The notes under the pieces are model-generated. The model was given only the letters and a program-made list of their open reading frames with translations. It was not told the DNA's origin and made no database searches. A stretch of DNA of 18,746 bases, from contig CALBGO010000019.1 in NCBI GenBank assembly GCA_937894585.1, positions 1-18,746 of the forward strand, written 5' to 3'. Positions 13,808 to 18,746 of the stretch are shown one piece after another. The first letter of the stretch is position 1. Every line of letters starts with the position of its first letter. The stretch comes from an uncultured Eubacterium sp. (GTDB taxonomy: Bacteria; Bacillota; Clostridia; Peptostreptococcales; Anaerovoracaceae). The translations under genes were made by a program, and so were the position numbers.

Positions 13808-13836
13808 AGTATAGCATAAGAAAATATGCTTGTCAA
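13808..13836 (-). promoter_or_regulatory. Promoter of rplU-rpmA with a palindromic spacer
   Basis: TTGACA (13831-13836), a 17-base spacer and TATACT (13808-13813) make a near-consensus promoter. The spacer is itself an inverted repeat, AGCATA-N6-TATGCT (13813-13830). Confidence 0.85.
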
Positions 13837-13853
13837 TTGATTTTTCAGCAGAT

Positions 13854-14114
13854 TTATTTTTTCTTTTTCTCTCGAACTGCCTCTGACAGAAGATATTCAA
13901 TCTGTCCGTTAATGGATCGAAAATCTTCTTCCGCCCACCTTGCAACAGCTTCCCAAAGAGACGGCGCAATGCGCAGAATCACCTGTTTTTTCGCCTTTTC
14001 AGCCTGACGGGCGGCCTTTTCTCTTGCTTTGACTTCCTTCTCTTTTTCTTCGAGTCGTTTCAGTCGCTCTGCAAGCTCTTTTTCCCTATTCAGAATATCT
14101 TTCTCGTTTTCCAT
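13854..14114 (-). CDS. Coiled-coil plus ribbon-helix-helix (Arc-type) protein
   Basis: The 86-residue product has two parts. Residues 1-43 form a highly charged coiled coil (EKELAERLKRLEEKEKEVKA), and residues 44-83 form an Arc/MetJ-like ribbon-helix-helix: strand QVILRIA, helix SLWEAVARWAEEDF, then RSINGQIEYLLSEAV. It should dimerise and bind DNA. From memory, short Arc-type proteins with the near-identical W-A-x-x-x-F-R-S-I/V-N-G-Q-I-E-x-L-L motif are encoded beside SPFH proteins of the type found upstream here, so the pair seems a unit; its function is undescribed to my knowledge. The frame opens at a GTG at 14132; I prefer the ATG at 14114, although neither has a strong ribosome binding site. 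It has its own promoter. Confidence 0.75.
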   Translation of the reverse strand: MENEKDILNREKELAERLKRLEEKEKEVKAREKAARQAEKAKKQVILRIAPSLWEAVARWAEEDFRSINGQIEYLLSEAVREKKKK

Positions 14115-14161
14115 ACTCTTCAAGCCTTTCACCGTCTTTGCAGCATCTGCTTGTCTTTAAT

Positions 14162-14189
14162 ATTATCACAAATACACAAGCTCTGTCAA
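14162..14189 (-). promoter_or_regulatory. Promoter of the RHH gene
   Basis: A perfect -35 TTGACA (14184-14189) lies 16 bases from GATAAT (14162-14167). The -35 is just after the SPFH stop codon, so the RHH gene can be expressed separately from the SPFH gene. Confidence 0.6.
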
Positions 14190-14192
14190 AGT

Positions 14193-15230
14193 TTAGTAAA
14201 TACTGCCGCTGTTTACGATAGGCTGGGTATCCTTATCGGAGCAGAGCACTACCATCAGGTTGGAAACCATAGCTGCTTTTCTTTCTTCATCTAAAACAAC
14301 GACTTCTTCTTCACCCAGTTTATCAATTGCCATCTTCACCATACTCACTGCACCGTCTACAATCTTTGCTCTTGCAGAAATTACAGCCTCTGCCTGCTGT
14401 CTTCTGAGCATCGCTGCTGCAATCTCTTCTGCATAAGACAGGTGCGTGATGCGAACTTCTTCAATCACCAAGCCTGCAAACTCCACTTTTCCGTTCAGCT
14501 CTTTCTTCATACTGTCGGCGATTTCCTGGGAGCTGCCGCGAAGTGTCTTTTCATTGGTATCATCGTGCTCTTCACTTCCCAGACTGTCATAAGGATACTT
14601 TCTTGCAATATTTCTGATTGTGGAATCCGTCTGAATCGACAAGAATTCCGTATAATCCTCCACATTAAACACTGCCTTGGTAGGATCCTCAACTCTCCAA
14701 ATTACCATTGCTCCGATAATAATGGGATTTCCCATTACATCATTGACTTTCTGCACCCCATTGTTCAGTGTGTTGTTCTTCAGGGACACGGTCTTTTTGG
14801 CAGTAATTTTTGTAGAGCCGGAACTCAGTGCCATCTTTCCCGCCTTCTCCGACACAGCTGCAGCAGATGCGCCCTTTGCCGCCGCAACCTCCTTCAGATA
14901 TGCCGGATTGTTAAAAGTTACAAACGGGTTTACATAAAAGAATCCCTGCTTTAAAATGGTGCCGTAGTAATTACCGAATAAAGTAAGTACCAGCGCCTCA
15001 TTCGGACCTACTACCTTCAGTCCGCCATAAAGGCACGGAAAAATAACAGTTCCCAGAATACCGGCAATCAGAAGCGCAACAGCAGACGCACCGCCTCCGC
15101 CGCTCAGCATAAAAGAGGCGATCACAATGATACCGATTGATGCAAGAAGTGCGACAGTAATAAGAATCAGCATAATCATACCGTTCATCGGCTTTATTTC
15201 TTTTTGCTTAAATTGAATTTTGTTTTCCAT
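14193..15230 (-). CDS. SPFH/Band-7 domain membrane protein
   Basis: A 345-residue protein with two membrane segments near the N-terminus (about 18-41 and 48-68), then the SPFH domain. NEALVLTLFGNYYGTILKQG and GNPIIIGAMVIWRVEDPTKAV are the domain hallmarks; EEVRITHLSYAEEIAAAMLRRQQA and LDEERKAAMVSNLMVVL close the family core. Relative to relatives I remember, there is a 35-residue Ala/Ser-rich insert (113-150) between the N-terminal strand region and KVND. SPFH proteins scaffold membrane microdomains; this subfamily is not PrmC/FtsH-linked in any way visible here. The ATG at 15230 has GGAGGAG 5 bases upstream; the frame runs on to 15263. It has its own strong promoter and operator-like palindrome, and is followed by the RHH gene. 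Confidence 0.9.
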   Translation of the reverse strand: MENKIQFKQKEIKPMNGMIMLILITVALLASIGIIVIASFMLSGGGGASAVALLIAGILGTVIFPCLYGGLKVVGPNEALVLTLFGNYYGTILKQGFFYVNPFVTFNNPAYLKEVAAAKGASAAAVSEKAGKMALSSGSTKITAKKTVSLKNNTLNNGVQKVNDVMGNPIIIGAMVIWRVEDPTKAVFNVEDYTEFLSIQTDSTIRNIARKYPYDSLGSEEHDDTNEKTLRGSSQEIADSMKKELNGKVEFAGLVIEEVRITHLSYAEEIAAAMLRRQQAEAVISARAKIVDGAVSMVKMAIDKLGEEEVVVLDEERKAAMVSNLMVVLCSDKDTQPIVNSGSIY

Positions 15231-15268
15231 AATAGCTCCTCCCTGTTTGATTCCACATCGCAAATTGT

Positions 15269-15318
15269 TGATATCGAAATGATATCATATTTATATCACC
15301 ATTTTCTGTATTTGTCAA
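15269..15318 (-). promoter_or_regulatory. Promoter of the SPFH gene with a palindromic operator-like site
   Basis: TTGACA (15313-15318) and TATAAA (15290-15295, with a TGA extended -10) are 17 bases apart. Immediately downstream, at the expected transcription start, is the perfect palindrome TGATATCgaaatGATATCA (15269-15287). Confidence 0.8.
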
Positions 15319-15429
15319 CAGAAAACTTATCTGCTTTCTCCAATTTTTTCCCAATCTTTCAATACATATAAGATCACATAGAATGTAAGAGAAATCGAAA
15401 ACAACAAAAAGTTGACATTTCCCATGCAA

Positions 15430-15458
15430 TGAAAAACACCGGTATTTAACCGGTGCTG
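15430..15458 (-). terminator. Rho-independent terminator of the nitroreductase gene
   Basis: CACCGGT (15437-15443) pairs with ACCGGTG (15449-15455) around a 5-base loop, followed on the minus strand by TTTTTCATT. It lies 26 bases past the stop. Confidence 0.9.
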
Positions 15459-15480
15459 TAAATGAAATCAAATATTCAAT

Positions 15481-16026
15481 TTAAATGAAGCTTACCAGTT
15501 CTTCTGCCGCTTTTCTCTTCGGCGCTGCCGGAGCATCGCCTTCCGGATATCCCATCGGAATCAGAGCAGCAACTTTCTGTCCTTCCGGCAGACCGATTGC
15601 TTCCGCAACTTTCGCATCATCAAAAATGCCTAAAATCACTGTACCGACTCCTTTCTCGTGGGCAGCCAGGCAGAAAGTCTGTGCCGCAATACCTGCATCG
15701 TAGCTTTCCCATCTGTCTTCTTTAGAAGTTGTATAAGAACCGTCCTTTTCAAAACCGGAGCGACCCGTTACATAAGTCTGCACCACAAGCTGAGGCGCAT
15801 TCATCATAGTCTTCGTGTTATAGGTAAATCCCAATACGCACTCTTCTGCAATCTTTTTAATCAATGCTCTGTCTTCTACCACTACATATCTTGAAATCTG
15901 TGTATTCTTCCAAGACGGTGCATAAGAAGCGGCTTCGATAATTTCCATAACGGTTTTGCGGTCAACTGACTCCGGCGCAAACTTTCTGATACTTCTTCTT
16001 TCTTTGATACAGGTTAATGTTTCCAT
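15481..16026 (-). CDS. Nitroreductase family FMN oxidoreductase
   Basis: The 181-residue product has the nitroreductase fold: the N-terminal FMN-phosphate-binding RRSIRKFAPE (10-19), an APSW segment (36-39), the Gly-rich LGIFDDAKVAEAIGLPEGQ region and the C-terminal GYPEGDAP, followed by KRKAAEELVSF. It is a compact, single-domain member of the family, acting as a flavin-dependent NAD(P)H oxidoreductase on an unknown electron acceptor. Substrate cannot be deduced. GAGGAG precedes the ATG. It has its own promoter, overlapping the recA stop, and its own terminator, so it is monocistronic; nearby genes give no functional clue. Confidence 0.9.
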   Translation of the reverse strand: METLTCIKERRSIRKFAPESVDRKTVMEIIEAASYAPSWKNTQISRYVVVEDRALIKKIAEECVLGFTYNTKTMMNAPQLVVQTYVTGRSGFEKDGSYTTSKEDRWESYDAGIAAQTFCLAAHEKGVGTVILGIFDDAKVAEAIGLPEGQKVAALIPMGYPEGDAPAAPKRKAAEELVSFI

Positions 16027-16084
16027 AGCTTCTCCTCATTTCTGTGCGCTGCACAACTTGTAAGTAATATATTCGGTTGACACA

Positions 16085-16113
16085 ATTGTATCATAAACTG
16101 CCGGCTTATTCAA
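16085..16113 (-). promoter_or_regulatory. Promoter of the nitroreductase gene
   Basis: TTGAAT (16108-16113) and TACAAT (16085-16090, with an extended TGA) are separated by 17 bases. The -35 overlaps the recA stop codon. Confidence 0.7.
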
Positions 16114-17146
16114 TTACTACACCGTCTTCATCAACCTTAAGATCTTCTTCTGCTGCAGGTTTAATAGTCCCCAGCAGCTTAACCTTAATATCTTCAAGAA
16201 CGTTTGGATTCTCGTCAAGCCACTTCTTGACATTCTCGCGCCCCTGTCCGATACGATCGCCCGCATAGCTGTACCAGGAGCCTGCCTTTTCAACGATTTT
16301 TTCAGAAACCGCACAGTCCAAAATATCGCCCGCTTTGGAAATTCCTTCTCCGTACATAATATCAAATTCCGCCTGCTTAAACGGAGGCGCAACCTTGTTC
16401 TTGACAATCTTGACTCTGGTTCTGTTTCCAAGCATCTGATCTCCGCTCTTGATGGTCTCAATTCTTCTGACATCAAGCCGCATAGACGCATAGAACTTCA
16501 GTGCGCGGCCTCCCGTTGTCGTTTCGGGATTTCCAAACATGACACCGATTTTCTCACGAAGCTGGTTAATAAAGATAACACAGGTATTGGAACGGTTCAC
16601 TGCACCGGCGATTTTTCTCAATGCCTGAGACATCAGACGAGCCTGCAGACCCACATGAGAATCGCCCATCTCCCCTTGGATTTCCGCTTTCGGAACCAAC
16701 GCCGCCACCGAATCAATGACAATTACATCAAGGGCGCCGCTCCTTGCCAGCATATCACAGATTTCAAGCGCCTGTTCCCCGGTGTCCGGCTGAGATACCA
16801 AAAGCTCATCTACTTTAACACCCAGATTTTTAGCATAAACAGGATCAAGGGCATGTTCTGCATCTATAAACGCTGCCTTGCCGCCGTTTTTCTGCGCTTC
16901 TGCAACGATATGCAAAGTCAATGTTGTTTTACCCGAAGATTCCGGTCCGTAAATCTCAACAATCCTTCCCTTTGGAACACCGCCTACGCCTGTCGCCAAA
17001 TCCAAACTAATGGAACCGGTTGAAATTGTTTCTATATTCATGCTGCTCTGTTCCCCGAGTTTCATAATGGAACCCTTGCCGAACTGCTTCTGAATCTGAT
17101 CCATGGCTTCCTGTAAAGCCTTTTCTCTTGCGTCTACTGTACTCAT
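16106..17146 (-). CDS. recA: Recombinase RecA
   Basis: RecA forms filaments on single-stranded DNA, catalyses strand exchange and triggers LexA self-cleavage. The 346-residue product has the Walker A GPESSGKT (68-75), the Walker B VIVIDSVAAL, the catalytic Glu in AFIDAEHALDP, the L2 region FGNPETTTGGRALKFYAS and an acidic C-terminus (EEDLKVDEDGVVIE). All motifs are intact and no intein is present. The frame begins at a GTG at 17152 that overlaps the ribosome binding site; the ATG at 17146 lies 5 bases after GGAGG and is the real start. A LexA box overlaps its promoter start region. The cinA-recA order is common in Firmicutes. Confidence 0.98.
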   Translation of the reverse strand: MSTVDAREKALQEAMDQIQKQFGKGSIMKLGEQSSMNIETISTGSISLDLATGVGGVPKGRIVEIYGPESSGKTTLTLHIVAEAQKNGGKAAFIDAEHALDPVYAKNLGVKVDELLVSQPDTGEQALEICDMLARSGALDVIVIDSVAALVPKAEIQGEMGDSHVGLQARLMSQALRKIAGAVNRSNTCVIFINQLREKIGVMFGNPETTTGGRALKFYASMRLDVRRIETIKSGDQMLGNRTRVKIVKNKVAPPFKQAEFDIMYGEGISKAGDILDCAVSEKIVEKAGSWYSYAGDRIGQGRENVKKWLDENPNVLEDIKVKLLGTIKPAAEEDLKVDEDGVVIE

Positions 17147-17159
17147 ATCCACCTCCGTT

Positions 17160-17177
17160 TAAGAACATTTGTTCTTA
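17160..17177. promoter_or_regulatory. LexA/DinR (SOS) box of recA
   Basis: TAAGAACATTTGTTCTTA is a perfect 7-bp inverted repeat containing GAAC-N4-GTTC, the Gram-positive LexA consensus core. It is placed over the expected transcription start, six bases downstream of the -10. Confidence 0.92.
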
Positions 17178-17182
17178 TCACT

Positions 17183-17211
17183 ATAATATCCTATATTCTG
17201 CCTGCGGTCAA
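17183..17211 (-). promoter_or_regulatory. Promoter of recA
   Basis: TTGACC (17206-17211), a 17-base spacer, and TATTAT (17183-17188). Each differs from consensus by one base. The SOS box follows at once. Confidence 0.88.
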
Positions 17212-17330
17212 GAATTTTCTTTAAGAAATTTTAAGCTGCTTTCAGTATAACTTATTTTACAATATATGTCAATTATTTCATTTTATTTCCAATTCATTCG
17301 CAATTTTTCATGTAAACGCAGTTTTTCTTT

Positions 17331-18575
17331 CTATGCCTTTTCCTCCTCTATAATTCTGTTAATCATATCAAACATGGACAATACAGCAAAATGCCGGTTC
17401 CAGCTTCTGCTCACATTACGAAGCGCTATCTGTTCGGCATATGTTTTTCCGTCAAAAACACAGCCCGTATAAATAGTTCCCACCGGTTTTTCTTCTGTTC
17501 CGCCGTCAGGTCCCGCAATACCCGTAACCGAAATGCACAGACGGCTTCCGGTTTTTGCAGCCAGCCCCTCTGCCATCTCGCGAGCGACCTCTATACTTTC
17601 CGCTGTATATTTCGTAAGGGTTTCTTTTTTCACACCCAGTTCTTCTATCTTTGCGCCGTAGGTATAAGTTACCAGACCCCTGTCAAAAACTTTTGAGATG
17701 CCGGGAAGTTCTGTCAAAGCTCCCGAAAACAGACCTCCGGTGCAGGACTCACAGGCCGATACAGAAATATTTCGCGCAAGCAATTTTTTCGCGACAACGG
17801 TTTCCAAATCCTCATCGTCGTAACTGTAAATGTATTTGCCGACTTTCTCGGATATTTCCTCAATCACTGCATCTACCGCCTCTTTTGCTTCGGCAAGAGT
17901 CTGCCGCTTAGATGCAACACGAACGCTGCATTCGCCTTCCTTTGCATATGTCGCGACAGTAGGATCGGTCTGACCGTCAATAATATCCAAAAGCTCTGTT
18001 TCCAAAGAAGATTCTCCAATGCCGAACATTCTCAGAACTTTGTAATAGATGACGCCTGTCTGCCGTTTTTTAAGATAAGGGCGAACCCGATTCTCCCACA
18101 TCCACTTCATTTCTCTCGGCGGTCCCGGCATACATATAATGGTTTTATTTCCTTCGCAAAGTGCCATTCCCGGCGCACTGCCTACTTCGTTACCGAAAAC
18201 TTCCGCCCGAGTCGGCATCATTGCCTGTTTGTAATTATTGGGAGTCATCGGTCTGCCTCGTTTTTTTGCATGGTTTTCCAAAGCTTCAAGACTCGGCTGA
18301 TGCATCACCAGTTCATCATGCAGAACTTTGCATGCTGTTTCTTTTGTCAGATCATCCTCCGTCGGTCCCAGTCCGCCTGTAGTAATCACCAGGTCGCAGT
18401 CTTTAAATGCAAGTTCAATCATTTCTGCAAGACGGGCGGAATTATCTCCCACAGTATAATGATACAGCACATCAAAACCCAGCAGGTTCAGCTGCTGGGA
18501 TAAAAATACAGTATTGGTATTGGTAATCTGACCGAACAAAATCTCGGTTCCTACGCTTAAAATTGCGGTTTTCAT
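17331..18575 (-). CDS. cinA: CinA-family protein (competence/damage-inducible; nicotinamide-nucleotide amidase)
   Basis: The 414-residue product has two parts. The N-terminal MoCF-like domain (1-170: AILSVGTEILFGQ, TTGGLGPTEDDLT, CMPGPPREMKW) matches the COG1058 ADP-ribose pyrophosphatase-like fold. The C-terminal CinA domain (about 255-414) has the amidase motif ACESCTGG, SVTGIAGPDGG and VGTIY, acting in pyridine-nucleotide recycling (NMN deamidation). The open frame runs back to 18737, but the family start is MKTAILSVGTE at 18575, with GAGGTGA 7 bases before the ATG. It is the gene just upstream of recA, though recA has its own LexA-controlled promoter 184 bases away. No internal frameshift is seen. 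Confidence 0.95.
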   Translation of the reverse strand: MKTAILSVGTEILFGQITNTNTVFLSQQLNLLGFDVLYHYTVGDNSARLAEMIELAFKDCDLVITTGGLGPTEDDLTKETACKVLHDELVMHQPSLEALENHAKKRGRPMTPNNYKQAMMPTRAEVFGNEVGSAPGMALCEGNKTIICMPGPPREMKWMWENRVRPYLKKRQTGVIYYKVLRMFGIGESSLETELLDIIDGQTDPTVATYAKEGECSVRVASKRQTLAEAKEAVDAVIEEISEKVGKYIYSYDDEDLETVVAKKLLARNISVSACESCTGGLFSGALTELPGISKVFDRGLVTYTYGAKIEELGVKKETLTKYTAESIEVAREMAEGLAAKTGSRLCISVTGIAGPDGGTEEKPVGTIYTGCVFDGKTYAEQIALRNVSRSWNRHFAVLSMFDMINRIIEEEKA

Positions 18576-18737
18576 ATTTCTGTCACCTCTCGTCTGCTTT
18601 GTCAAATCACAGATTTTGGAACAAGTCCTCTTTACGACAAAATCTTCCCGTTCAAACTTCATTTTCCCTCGTTTTCGCGGAGATTTAAAATATAAGGACT
18701 TCTCATCAATTTGCTTCGCAAATCGGAGCAAGTCCAT
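18576..18737 (-). promoter_or_regulatory. Structured leader upstream of cinA
   Basis: A perfect TATAAT lies at 18736-18741; its -35 would be beyond the window. The following roughly 150 bases contain GGACTT...AAGTCC enclosing an ATTTGC-TTC-GCAAAT hairpin (about 18694-18734), and a diverged second copy of GGACTTGYTCC at 18618-18628. The reading frame is open through here, but it does not match the CinA N-terminus. A regulatory leader or 5' fragment are both possible. Confidence 0.45.
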
Positions 18738-18746
18738 TATACGACT

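Noticed and set aside
18576..18737. Extended CinA N-terminus from 18737
   Set aside because: The first 54 residues do not match CinA proteins and the family start has its own ribosome binding site.
1..18746. tRNA, rRNA or known riboswitch genes
   Set aside because: I found no cloverleaf with T-loop GTTCRA, no rRNA signature and no T-box, TPP, SAM or cobalamin motif on either strand by eye.

Overview
The window reads as chromosomal DNA of an endospore-forming, low-to-moderate-GC member of the Clostridia. The evidence is spo0A and spoIVB, strong AGGAGG-type ribosome binding sites, TTGACA/TATAAT-type promoters, a Gram-positive LexA box (GAAC-N4-GTTC) at recA, and paired radical-SAM/DUF2344 genes near the rplU-rpmA-obgE genes. 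A lineage near Anaerovoracaceae/Peptostreptococcales is possible, but I cannot prove it from sequence alone. All 22 supported genes lie on the minus strand, so transcription runs from high to low coordinates.

In transcription order. 18746-16106: cinA with a structured leader at the window edge, then recA with its SOS box. 16026-13854: a nitroreductase with its own promoter and terminator, then a membrane SPFH/Band-7 protein paired with a small coiled-coil/ribbon-helix-helix protein. 13813-11435: rplU and rpmA, closed by a terminator, then obgE from its own promoter. L21 carries an extra C-terminal helical domain. L27 lacks the cleavable N-terminal extension usual in Firmicutes, and no prp protease gene lies beside it. 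11422-10094: a degenerate M23/LytM-like membrane protein whose Shine-Dalgarno site sits in a perfect 17-bp hairpin, two copies of a 75-bp repeat, and an HD-domain protein. 10014-7494: the radical SAM (TIGR03960-type) and DUF2344 (TIGR03936-type) pair. 7446-4315: a sporulation/competence block of comEA, a BofC-like membrane protein, spoIVB and spo0A. 4314-3706: a 351-base gene-poor stretch with repeats and hairpins, running into a DUF896 gene. 3670-3218: an unrecognised exported protein. 3106-367: iscS-iscU-mnmA, a sulfur-transfer operon for Fe-S clusters and tRNA 2-thiouridine. 272-84: a small YtxH-like membrane protein. At 52-1, directly after that gene's terminator hairpin, is what looks like the 5' end of a group II (class C-like) intron continuing out of the window.

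Most genes are housekeeping or sporulation functions. The parts most worth a second look are the intron edge, the BofC-like/SpoIVB pair, the SPFH/RHH pair with its operator-like palindrome, the ribosomal protein L21/L27 variants, the hairpin-masked ribosome binding site, and the 75-bp repeats that end the degenerate LytM gene.
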